Positions 1-8,069 of a stretch of 10,072 nucleotides of DNA are shown piece by piece. The stretch's first letter is position 1; every line of letters starts with the position of its first letter. A program made the position numbers and the translations under genes. Source of the stretch: Thermococcales archaeon 44_46 (lineage in GTDB: Archaea; Methanobacteriota_B; Thermococci; Thermococcales; Thermococcaceae); NCBI GenBank assembly GCA_001507935.1, contig LGET01000044.1:1-10072 (forward strand). The letters are read 5' to 3'. The notes under the pieces were generated by a model that worked only from the letters and a program-made list of their open reading frames with translations, did no database searches and was not told the origin of the DNA.

Positions 1-368
1 GCACCTATTCCAGCGATTCCTCCGCCTATTATAGCGACGTCAACAACCTCCCTAAGAACTCCCTTACTTCCGTCTATTTCCACAGTTTCTTGAAACTCAC
101 CGTAGTTCTGCCTCTCTATCTTCATTCCGTCCTTAACGAGGGTTTTTCTTCCATCCATGTTTTTGATGCCATTTACAATGACCGGCAACGGGCCAAAAGT
201 GAACGCACCCCTTTTCCTTCCCTGGAGACTGGTCGTTATCCAGTAAATACCATTTGCAAGCAGTGCCACTGGAAGTTTTTCTCCTTCATATGCTTCCAGA
301 GCTTTGCCCTCAAAATATATCGTGACTTTCTTAGAAGCGTCTTTCTCATACAGATCCAGCGGACGCAT
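1..368 (-). CDS. Dye-linked proline dehydrogenase alpha-subunit-like flavoprotein, N-terminal part
   Basis: Partial gene: the C-terminus lies beyond the left edge; 122 full codons are visible. The protein starts MRPLDLYEKDASKKVTIYF and continues as a ferredoxin-like beta-grasp domain (about residues 10-95). It then enters a dinucleotide-binding fold with VDVAIIGGGIAGIGA at the window edge (GxGxxG type, FAD/NAD). The order resembles the alpha subunit of Thermococcales dye-linked L-proline dehydrogenase and sarcosine-oxidase alpha. No cysteine occurs in the visible part, so the beta-grasp domain cannot hold a 2Fe-2S cluster. Start ATG at 366-368 is chosen because GGTGA lies just upstream (371-376 on the minus strand); an in-frame ATG at 378-380 has no such site. 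The gene is divergent from the Pyr2C reductase and racemase, which fits oxidation of L- or D-proline. Which enantiomer or hydroxyproline it uses cannot be told from this fragment. Confidence 0.8.
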   Translation of the reverse strand, partial: MRPLDLYEKDASKKVTIYFEGKALEAYEGEKLPVALLANGIYWITTSLQGRKRGAFTFGPLPVIVNGIKNMDGRKTLVKDGMKIERQNYGEFQETVEIDGSKGVLREVVDVAIIGGGIAGIG

Positions 369-400
369 GTTATCACCCATGAACAAGTTTTATCATGAAA

Positions 401-416
401 GTTTACACATGTAAAC
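401..416. promoter_or_regulatory. Inverted repeat, candidate operator
   Basis: GTTTACACATGTAAAC has perfect 7-base arms (GTTTACA / TGTAAAC) around 2 central bases. It lies immediately downstream of the candidate TATA box of the minus-strand gene, between it and the expected transcription start, where a bound dimeric regulator would block initiation. Two further TTTAAAC motifs follow (419-425 and 432-438). The regulator is unknown. Confidence 0.45.
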
Positions 417-426
417 TATTTAAACC
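416..426 (-). promoter_or_regulatory. Candidate TATA box of the proline dehydrogenase-like gene
   Basis: On the minus strand this reads GGTTTAAATAG, preceded by an A-rich stretch (ACAAAA) that could serve as BRE. Transcription would start about 25 bases further on, near 395, giving a leader of roughly 25 bases to the ATG at 368. A second AT-rich element, the palindrome GTTTAAAC at 431-438, lies just upstream and could be an alternative TATA box or protein site. Confidence 0.45.
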
Positions 427-457
427 TTTTGTTTAAACACAAAATTGTTGAACTTAT

Positions 458-473
458 GGTTATATAAATAACC
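458..473 (+). promoter_or_regulatory. Candidate TATA box of the Pyr2C reductase gene
   Basis: GGTTATATAAATAACC contains the TATA core TTATATAAAT and is itself nearly palindromic (6-base arms GGTTAT/ATAACC). A start of transcription about 25 bases downstream would fall near 490, giving a leader of about 50 bases before ATG 544. A second AT-rich element, AATATTTATA at 502-511, would put a start near 532. Either or both may be used. Confidence 0.5.
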
Positions 474-483
474 TCCTCGATAT

Positions 484-496
484 TTTCATGTTGAAA
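484..496. promoter_or_regulatory. Inverted repeat at the expected transcription start of the reductase gene
   Basis: TTTCATGTTGAAA has 5-base arms (TTTCA/TGAAA) around a 3-base centre and sits over the predicted start of transcription from the 458-473 TATA box. As I recall, the Pyrococcus FL11 regulator prefers sites built from TGAAA and TTTCA half-sites with an AT centre, in the opposite order. This is therefore a suggestive but not exact match to the Lrp/FL11-type regulator encoded at 9354-9806. Confidence 0.35.
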
Positions 497-543
497 GCAG
501 AGAATATTTATACAACAAAGAACATTACAATATGGTGTTCGGC

Positions 544-2564
<2,021 letters not shown>

Positions 2565-2570
2565 AGATAA

Positions 2571-2620
2571 AACAGAAAAGTGGAAAAAGTATCTGTCTAT
2601 ATTTCTGTTCATTTTTCTTC
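2571..2620. terminator. Convergent-gene terminator region with inverted repeat
   Basis: Only 44 bases separate the racemase stop (2564) from the stop of the converging small membrane-protein gene (2609). AACAGAAA (2571-2578) and TTTCTGTT (2602-2609) form a perfect 8-base inverted repeat with a 23-base loop. On the plus strand it is followed by a T-rich tract (CATTTTTCTTCT, 2610-2621). On the minus strand T5 and T4 runs occur within the loop. U-rich tracts terminate archaeal transcription, so a bidirectional terminator is plausible. Confidence 0.35.
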
Positions 2621-2740
2621 TGACGCTTCTGATATGTGATAATACTTTTTTGCATAGTATTCAATGCTGTATGCCCAAAGGAAAGTTCCTATAACAACTA
2701 AGACAAAAACCACCCAAGTTGGGACGGTTGGCAGAGCCAT
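2609..2740 (-). CDS. Second miniature membrane protein of the NSS symporter operon
   Basis: 43 residues: a short N-terminus (MALPTVPT), one hydrophobic helix (about residues 9-25, WVVFVLVVIGTFLWAYS), then a Tyr/Lys-rich, charged C-terminus ending SEASEEK. It starts 3 bases after the stop of the other miniature gene, with GGAG-type bases of that gene's last codons (GGGGGAG, 2747-2753) acting as ribosome-binding site, so translation is probably coupled. The position directly behind an NSS-family transporter suggests a small accessory subunit, comparable to MetS, the small partner of bacterial MetP. This is inferred from size, topology and context, not from recognised homology. It is last in the operon and converges on the racemase gene. 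Confidence 0.6.
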   Translation of the reverse strand: MALPTVPTWVVFVLVVIGTFLWAYSIEYYAKKYYHISEASEEK

Positions 2741-2743
2741 CTT

Positions 2744-2857
2744 TCACTCCCCCAATGCCCTTATTATTTTTTCTCTTTTTATTGCTGCATACCAGGTGTA
2801 AAAGCCCAGAATCTGGAAGACGAAGGTCAGGACAAGGAAGATTACCCAAACTCCCAT
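2744..2857 (-). CDS. Miniature single-helix membrane protein, MetS-like NSS transporter small subunit
   Basis: 37 residues: MGVWVIFLVLTFVFQILGFY is an almost uninterrupted transmembrane helix, followed by TWYAAIKREKIIRALGE with positive charges that would sit in the cytoplasm. The start codon lies one base after the symporter stop (TGA then G then ATG). A strong GGAGGTGA site (2863-2870, minus strand) overlaps the end of the symporter gene, so translational coupling is almost certain. MetP of Corynebacterium glutamicum, also an NSS transporter, needs the small membrane protein MetS for function, and MetS-type small proteins accompany other prokaryotic NSS genes. A regulatory or stabilising subunit role is therefore the best guess. 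Confidence 0.72.
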   Translation of the reverse strand: MGVWVIFLVLTFVFQILGFYTWYAAIKREKIIRALGE

Positions 2858-2858
2858 C

Positions 2859-4343
2859 TCATTCACCTCCGCCTGTCATGTAATTAAGCACTCTGTTTAC
2901 TGACCAGTAGATTATTGCACCTCCAATGATCAACATCAGGAATCCTGGGAAGGTGTAGTAGGCGTGCAATCCAGCTCCCCATCCTTGCATCCACTCTTTG
3001 TACCCTATCCACCAGAAGAAGAACACCGCAGCTATGATGGGTAGTAGCTTCAGCTCTATATCCCACCATGAACCCAAGCGTATTAAGGGCTTTGGCTCCA
3101 CGGAGTTTATCTTTTCTCTTACTTCCCTTGCATTATGCCAGTAAGCCACAATTAGGGCAATGAACACTAGACCAACAGTAAGCCCTGCAATTCCCCACAC
3201 TGTGTCATAGTAGTCAAGCCAGTCTCTTGTACCTGGCATTGTTGTTGGAAGACCAACTATTGTCCAGATTAGACCGAAAATAAGGGCTGCCTTAGCCTTA
3301 GGCACTCCAAGATCCTTGTAAATCTTCGAACCGACATCCCAAATGGTTATATAGCTTGTGAACGCTGCAAACCAGAAGGCTGTGAAGAAGAGGACTGCAA
3401 ATGGCCATCCCCATGATTTTGGTGCTGTTGAAAGGAGCCTTGGGAGAGATACAAACGCCAATCCAGTTCCAGCCGCTTTGATATCCTCAAATGGAGTTGC
3501 CGAAAGGGCAAATATAATTGGGATAATAGCTAGCCCTGCAGTCCATCCAACTGCCGAGTCATTAGTTATATTCCCAAATGCCGCTAAAGTAACGTCATCT
3601 CTCTTTCTCATATAGGCGCCAGCGGTTATGAAGAACCCCCAAGCAATACCGGCACTCCATATAACCTGTGAGAGGGATTGCATCCAGGTGCTTGGATCCT
3701 TCAAAGCTTCAACTCTTGGGGTGTAGTAGAACTCTAAACCTTCCCTTGCCCCGGGCACTGTTAGGGCGTAGATACCCAAGATGATGGTGAATATATAGAG
3801 CAGCGGGAACATGGCTTTTGCAACTGTTTCAACTCCGCGAACTCCCTTTGAGAGAACTACCAGTCCCATAACAAACATAAGGATAAGGGCTACTAAAGCT
3901 GGTGTCTGATTGTAGATACTGTTCCAGAGGGCTAAAGCATCAAAGTCCGGTCTCCAGAAATATCCCGTCCATGAAAGTAGCATGTAAATGAATATCCATC
4001 CCACTACAACTCCATAGTAGGCATAGATAAGTGCTGTCGACCATGCCATCCACACGCCACCAAAACTTGCTAATTTCTTATGTCTCTTTGCGAAGTTGTA
4101 GGGACCAATTAAAACACCACCTTCACCATATTTACCAATAGCATACTCTGCAACAGCTGCTGCAAAGGCAAATACTATTAGCCAGACCAGGTATGTGAAG
4201 AGAAATGACCCACCACCGTAGTTTGCTGCCCTCCATGAAAAACGCCAGTAGTTCCCTGAGCCAACACTCCAACCTACTGCTGTCATTAATAGACCAAAAG
4301 TTGTAGCAAATTTCTCCAAACTACGACTTTTGAGTTCAACCAT
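2859..4343 (-). CDS. Sodium-dependent NSS (SLC6/LeuT-fold) family transporter
   Basis: 494 residues, about 12 hydrophobic helices. The first helix carries the NSS signature: VGSGNYWRFSWRAANYGGGS matches the LeuT segment around GLGN..RF. N31 corresponds to the sodium-binding Asn and R34 to the extracellular-gate Arg. The protein should import a substrate with Na+ across the cytoplasmic membrane. Next to racemase, Pyr2C reductase and HypD, proline, hydroxyproline or another imino acid is the likely substrate. Prokaryotic NSS members carry varied amino acids, so this is inference. Start ATG 4341-4343 has GGGGGG (4350-4355, minus strand) upstream as ribosome-binding site. The C-terminus ends MTGGGE, and those codons also hold the GGAGGTGA site for the miniature gene one base downstream. 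The gene is divergent from hypD. Confidence 0.9.
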   Translation of the reverse strand: MVELKSRSLEKFATTFGLLMTAVGWSVGSGNYWRFSWRAANYGGGSFLFTYLVWLIVFAFAAAVAEYAIGKYGEGGVLIGPYNFAKRHKKLASFGGVWMAWSTALIYAYYGVVVGWIFIYMLLSWTGYFWRPDFDALALWNSIYNQTPALVALILMFVMGLVVLSKGVRGVETVAKAMFPLLYIFTIILGIYALTVPGAREGLEFYYTPRVEALKDPSTWMQSLSQVIWSAGIAWGFFITAGAYMRKRDDVTLAAFGNITNDSAVGWTAGLAIIPIIFALSATPFEDIKAAGTGLAFVSLPRLLSTAPKSWGWPFAVLFFTAFWFAAFTSYITIWDVGSKIYKDLGVPKAKAALIFGLIWTIVGLPTTMPGTRDWLDYYDTVWGIAGLTVGLVFIALIVAYWHNAREVREKINSVEPKPLIRLGSWWDIELKLLPIIAAVFFFWWIGYKEWMQGWGAGLHAYYTFPGFLMLIIGGAIIYWSVNRVLNYMTGGGE

Positions 4344-4370
4344 TGATACCCCCCGAGAGAGCTCAGGTCT

Positions 4371-4433
4371 TAAAATAAAATACCCAAAGTAGACAACATA
4401 ACATAATTAAGTATTACGTTGATCTATATAAAG
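4371..4433. promoter_or_regulatory. Divergent promoter region between symporter and hypD
   Basis: CTATATAAAG (4424-4433) reads as a TATA box on the plus strand. It would start hypD transcription near 4452-4455. On the minus strand the same element reads CTTTATATAG, preceded by GCAAA, and would start the symporter about 60 bases before its ATG. A second minus-strand AT-rich element (GGTATTTTATTTTAAG, about 4369-4384) could give a shorter leader. Between them, 4394-4421 is an imperfect inverted repeat (CAACATAA... / ...TTACGTTG; 8 of the outer 10 positions pair), a possible shared operator. Confidence 0.5.
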
Positions 4434-4471
4434 TTTGCTTCCGATAGTGCTGTGTTGATGTTAAGGAGAAA

Positions 4472-6886
4472 ATAGAAAAAGAGTTAGAAAGGCGCAGAAG
4501 TTCTATAAGACCCATAAATGAGAGGGTTGCAAAGCTTAGAGAAGAAAGTGTAAATACTGCGGTCAAAATTTCCTCTGAAAGGGCCAAACTTATAACCGAA
4601 TTCTATAAGAGTGATCTGGCAAAGGGAAAATCAATCCCAGTTCAGAGAGCCCTTGCTTTTAAATATCTCCTTGAACACTGTAGCTTGCCTGTTGAGGATG
4701 GACAACTTATTGTAGGGCTTAGAGGCACTGGAGTTAAGGAAGTTCCCACTTATCCGGAAATCTGCGTACACAGCATGCAGGATCTTGAAATTTTAAACTC
4801 AAGACAAAACATGCCCTACAAAGTTGATGAAGAAACTAAAGAACTCTATGAAAAAGAGATAATCCCCTTCTGGAAAGGGCAAGCAATGAGGGATATAATC
4901 TTTGAAAATCTACCGCAGGAGTGGATTGACTGTTATGAGGCAGGCATTTGGACCGAGTTTATGGAACAAAGAGCTCCAGGACACACTGCAGGTGGAGAGA
5001 GAATATTCAAGATAGGCGTTTTGGACATTAAGGAAGAGATCAGAAAGAAAATGGAAGAACTCGACCCTAGCGATCCGGATTATTACGAGAAGATGGAAGA
5101 GCTCAAAGCCATGGACATCGCTGCAGATGCGATCTTAATCTACGCCCAGAGATACGCTGAAAAGCTGGAGAAAATGGCAGAAGAAGAGACTGACCCCAAG
5201 AGAAAGGAAGAACTAAAGCAGATGGCTGAGATATGTAAGTGGGTGCCTGCACATCCACCAAGAACCTTCTGGGAGGCCTTGCAGCACTACTGGTTCATAC
5301 ACGTGGGAGTTACCTATGAGACGAACCCATGGGATTCCTTTAACCCAGGAAGAATAGATCAGCATCTCTACCCCTTCTATAAGAAGGACATTGAAGAAAG
5401 CAAGCTCACGAGAGAAAAAGCAAAAGAGCTTCTCCAGTGCTTCTGGCTCAAGTTTAACAACCAGCCAGCAGTTCCAAAGGTTGGGGTGACTGCGGAGGAG
5501 AGCTTCACATACAACGACTTCTCAAAGCTCAACGTTGGTGGACTAAAGGAGGACGGCTCCGATGGAGTTAATGAGCTCTCCTATTTGATCCTCGAAGTCC
5601 TCGGCGAGATGAGGACTTTGCAGCCAAACACCGCCGTGCTGGTGAGCGAGAAAAATCCTGACCGCTTTCTCATTGAAGCCCTAAAGGTCGTAGGGCCGGG
5701 ATTCGGCGAGCCGCCGTTCTTCAACTTTGATGGAGTCATAGTAAAGATGCTCAGGCAAGGTAAGAGCCTTGAGGATGCGAGAACTTCGGGAGTTAGTGGC
5801 TGTGTAGAGAGCGGTGCCTTTGGAAAGGAAGCCTACATACTCACTGGCTACTTCAACCTGCCAAAAATCCTCGAGATAACCCTCAACAACGGTGTTGATC
5901 CAAGAACGGGCAAGAAGATTGGCCTTGAGACCGGCGATCCAAGAAACTTCAAGAGCTTTGAAGAGCTCTGGGAGGCCTTTATGAAGCAGGTGAAACACTT
6001 CATGGACATAAAAATGAAGGGCAACGACATAATTGAGACCCTATACGCAAAGTATCTGCCGGTGCCATTCATGTCTCTCTGGATAGAGGATTGCGTAAAG
6101 AACGCTAAGGACTACAACTGCGGGGGAGCTAGATACAACACTCAATACATTCAGGTAGTTGGGCTAGGAACTATAGCAGATAGCCTAGCCGCAATAAAGT
6201 ACCACATCTTTGACAAGAAGACGTTCACGATGGAAGAGCTTCTTGAGGCATTAAAGAACAACTGGAAGGGTTATGAACTTATGAGGGAAATACTCCGCAA
6301 TCCCGAGAAGACTCCAAAATTTGGAAATGACGATGACTACGTCGACGAGATAGCCAAGAGAGTCGTTGACGAAGTGGTCAAGCTCATCGAGAGTTATCCT
6401 CCTTCTCCAGTTAGGAAGGCCTCAAGAAGAGCCTACTTCCTCCCAACAACGGTTCACGTTTACTTTGGAAAAGTTACCGGAGCAACGCCCGATGGAAGGG
6501 AAGCAGGCTTTCCGGTTTCAGAGGGAGTGTCACCGGTCCAGGGGATGGACAGGAGGGGTATAGCTGCAGTGTTCAGGAGCGTTGCAAAGTGTGACTGGGA
6601 TAAGACGGGAGGAGCATTGCTAAACCAAAAGCTGACACCCGACCTCTTTGACAGTGAGGAGAACATCAAAAAACTGGCGCAGCTGATAAGGACGTTCTTT
6701 AGGCTTGGCGGCCACCATGTGCAGTTCAACGTTATAAGCGCGGAACTCCTTAGGGAAGCCCAAAGAAGACCTCAAGACTTTCAGGATTTAATGGTTAGAG
6801 TGGCAGGTTATAGTGACTACTTCGTAAACCTGCCCAAAGGGCTACAAGAGGAGATAATAAGGAGGACAGAGCACAAAGAACTCTAA
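4472..6886 (+). CDS. hypD: Glycyl radical enzyme, probable trans-4-hydroxy-L-proline dehydratase (5' end irregular)
   Basis: The frame gives about 804 residues, near the ~790 of clostridial HypD, which it resembles throughout. Numbered from codon 4472: thiyl-radical Cys C444 in SGCVESG, base E446, and glycyl-radical G779 in RVAGYSDYF near the C-terminus. HypD-like pocket segments are also present: TEFMEQRAPGHT and AYILTGY. The enzyme removes water from trans-4-hydroxy-L-proline to give pyrroline-5-carboxylate, anaerobically, after activation by the radical-SAM protein at 7069. hypD here is the dehydratase name, not the hydrogenase-maturation gene. Oddity: the frame is open from 4448, and N-terminal family sequence (RVAKLREESVNTAVKISSERAKL) is encoded before 4685. 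Yet no in-frame ATG, GTG or TTG occurs before TTG 4685, which is too far in. ATG 4458 (or GTG 4452) joins the frame only if one base is added in the A4 run 4469-4472. Another amino-acid or diol dehydratase is less likely. Confidence 0.85.
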   Translation: MEKELERRRSSIRPINERVAKLREESVNTAVKISSERAKLITEFYKSDLAKGKSIPVQRALAFKYLLEHCSLPVEDGQLIVGLRGTGVKEVPTYPEICVHSMQDLEILNSRQNMPYKVDEETKELYEKEIIPFWKGQAMRDIIFENLPQEWIDCYEAGIWTEFMEQRAPGHTAGGERIFKIGVLDIKEEIRKKMEELDPSDPDYYEKMEELKAMDIAADAILIYAQRYAEKLEKMAEEETDPKRKEELKQMAEICKWVPAHPPRTFWEALQHYWFIHVGVTYETNPWDSFNPGRIDQHLYPFYKKDIEESKLTREKAKELLQCFWLKFNNQPAVPKVGVTAEESFTYNDFSKLNVGGLKEDGSDGVNELSYLILEVLGEMRTLQPNTAVLVSEKNPDRFLIEALKVVGPGFGEPPFFNFDGVIVKMLRQGKSLEDARTSGVSGCVESGAFGKEAYILTGYFNLPKILEITLNNGVDPRTGKKIGLETGDPRNFKSFEELWEAFMKQVKHFMDIKMKGNDIIETLYAKYLPVPFMSLWIEDCVKNAKDYNCGGARYNTQYIQVVGLGTIADSLAAIKYHIFDKKTFTMEELLEALKNNWKGYELMREILRNPEKTPKFGNDDDYVDEIAKRVVDEVVKLIESYPPSPVRKASRRAYFLPTTVHVYFGKVTGATPDGREAGFPVSEGVSPVQGMDRRGIAAVFRSVAKCDWDKTGGALLNQKLTPDLFDSEENIKKLAQLIRTFFRLGGHHVQFNVISAELLREAQRRPQDFQDLMVRVAGYSDYFVNLPKGLQEEIIRRTEHKEL

Positions 6887-6917
6887 ATTTCTCGATTTTT
6901 GATTTTTCAGGAAATTT
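6885..6917 (+). terminator. U-rich stem-loop between hypD and its activase, possible partial terminator
   Basis: AAATTTC (6885-6891, including part of the hypD stop codon) can pair with GAAATTT (6911-6917). The loop contains a tandem repeat GATTTTTGATTTTT (6894-6907) with two T5 runs. Oligo-U tracts terminate archaeal RNA polymerase, so partial read-through would lower activase relative to enzyme. RNA processing is an alternative role. Confidence 0.35.
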
Positions 6918-6928
6918 GAGGTGAGATA

Positions 6929-7052
6929 ATGTTCAAAAAGCTTGAGAACTATCATGTCCGAAAAAGAAATAAGGCACCCATTTGAGGAGGATTTAAGCTT
7001 TCTGTATGGGGCGATATTCATAGGAGAGCCGGAAGAGGAGGAGATAAGATAG
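6929..7052 (+). other. Candidate small gene in the hypD-activase spacer, broken across two frames
   Basis: GAGGTGA (6918-6924), a very good ribosome-binding site, precedes ATG 6929, but that frame ends after 18 residues (TGA at 6983). A second frame from ATG 6954 runs 32 residues to TAG at 7050 (starts MSEKEIRHPF, ends in an acidic EPEEEEIR). Removing one A from the A5 run 6961-6965 fuses them into a single 40-residue protein beginning MFKKLENYHVRKEIRHPFEE. I do not recognise the product. It could be a real small protein with a sequencing or natural indel, or a leftover of a larger gene. It would be co-transcribed with hypD and the activase. Confidence 0.3.
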
Positions 7053-7068
7053 ATAAGGAGGACAAGCA

Positions 7069-7980
7069 ATGGTCAAGGGTATAATCTTTGATATAAAGCG
7101 CTATGCAATCCATGACGGCCCGGGAATCAGAACTACAATCTTTATGAAGGGCTGTCCGTTGAGGTGCTGGTGGTGTCATAACCCAGAGGGGATATCCCCA
7201 AAGCCGGATATCATGTACTTCAGCTTTAAGTGCATCCACTGCCACACCTGCGTTAAGGCTTGCCCCGAAAATGCAGTTAGCTTTGATGAAAACGAAACCC
7301 AACACATCGATAGAGAAGAGTGCACAGGTTGTGGGATTTGTGCAGAGCTTTGCCCAACGAATGCCCTAAGGCTTGTGGGCAAAGTTGTTACTGTGGATGA
7401 GCTCATTCGTGAGATTGAGAAAGACATTAAGTTCCATGACAGCTCTAATGGGGGAGTAACGTTCTCCGGCGGAGAACCCCTTTTTCAGCCAGAATTCTTG
7501 GAAGATATCCTCAAGGAGTGCAAGAAGAGGTACATTCATACAACAGTCGATACCTCTGGATACGCCCCAACAAGAATTTTGGAGAAGATACTCCCTTACA
7601 CAGACCTCTTCCTATATGACCTGAAACTTTTTGATGAAAAAGAACACATCAAATATACTGGAGTTCCAAATGAATTGATAAAGAAAAATTTAATTTTCCT
7701 TGTTGAAAAGAAAGCTAACGTAATCCTAAGGTTTCCAGTTATCCCAGGAATAACAGACACAGAATGGAACGTAAAAGGTTGGGCAAGATTCCTCTCGGAG
7801 CTTGACTTAAGTTCTATTCAAGAGATAGATCTGTTGCCATACCATGATGTTGGAGAGAAGTTCAACCGTTTGGGAAGGGAATACAAAATGGAAGTTCACC
7901 ACGCGCCATCTGACGAGACATTAAAGTGGATTAAGGAAGAATTTAAAGGCTTAGGACTCCAAGTCAAAATCGGTGGATAA
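7069..7980 (+). CDS. Glycyl radical enzyme activating enzyme (radical SAM), activase of HypD
   Basis: 303 residues. The radical-SAM cluster motif CX3CX2C is C29, C33, C36 (MKGCPLRCWWCHNPEG). Two bacterial-ferredoxin-type 4Fe-4S motifs follow: C55/C58/C61/C65 (CIHCHTCVKACP) and C85/C88/C91/C95 (CTGCGICAELCP), the insert typical of HypD, choline-lyase and glycerol-dehydratase activases but absent from PflA. The SAM-binding SGGEP is at 133-137. It cleaves S-adenosylmethionine and abstracts hydrogen from the glycine of the upstream enzyme (G779, codon 6806-6808). Start ATG 7069 has GGAGG (7057-7061) 7 bases upstream. It lies 182 bases after hypD with a U-rich hairpin and a small ORF between, and is presumably in the same transcript. 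The stretch 7621-7740 is strikingly AT-rich (34 G/C of 120) compared with 7141-7200 (32 of 60). Oxygen-sensitive, cytoplasmic. Confidence 0.93.
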   Translation: MVKGIIFDIKRYAIHDGPGIRTTIFMKGCPLRCWWCHNPEGISPKPDIMYFSFKCIHCHTCVKACPENAVSFDENETQHIDREECTGCGICAELCPTNALRLVGKVVTVDELIREIEKDIKFHDSSNGGVTFSGGEPLFQPEFLEDILKECKKRYIHTTVDTSGYAPTRILEKILPYTDLFLYDLKLFDEKEHIKYTGVPNELIKKNLIFLVEKKANVILRFPVIPGITDTEWNVKGWARFLSELDLSSIQEIDLLPYHDVGEKFNRLGREYKMEVHHAPSDETLKWIKEEFKGLGLQVKIGG

Positions 7981-8000
7981 AAGAAAGTCTCTTTGCAGAT

Positions 8001-8019
8001 GGAGATAATTTTTTCATTT
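8001..8019 (+). terminator. T-rich terminator after the activase gene
   Basis: The run T6 at 8009-8014 followed by CATTT lies 30 bases after the activase stop. AGTCTC (7986-7991) and GAGACT (8022-8027) flank it as a weak 6-base inverted repeat. An oligo-T stretch alone suffices for archaeal intrinsic termination. The remaining bases to the GTPase stop at 8070 hold nothing else I can identify. Confidence 0.4.
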
Positions 8020-8069
8020 GCGAGACTCCAATTCTGAGATGGTGTGTTTTTATGGAGAAAGAAACTGGT

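Noticed and set aside
367..381. TrmB-type glycolytic motif (TATCAC-N5-GTGATA) near TATCACCCATGAA
   Set aside because: Only the first half-site is present, and it coincides with the ribosome-binding site and start region of the dehydrogenase gene.
90..398. Plus-strand ORF of 102 codons
   Set aside because: It lies antisense to the dehydrogenase N-terminus, which has clear family sequence and a ribosome-binding site; no domain is seen in the ORF.
2661..2849. Minus-strand ORF of 62 codons after the symporter
   Set aside because: It is out of frame with, and spans, the two hydrophobic miniature genes, which have ribosome-binding sites and tight coupling; this ORF has neither.
4452..4480. Programmed ribosomal frameshift on the A-run at the start of hypD
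   Set aside because: A -1 shift is needed, but the SD-like AAGGAG lies directly next to the A4 run, a spacing that favours +1 shifts, and there is no heptameric slippery site or clear downstream structure. An indel is simpler.
4472..6886. Pyruvate formate-lyase
   Set aside because: A single Cys (SGCVESG) replaces the paired Cys-Cys of pyruvate formate-lyase, and the pocket segments and activase with two extra ferredoxin clusters are of dehydratase/HypD type.
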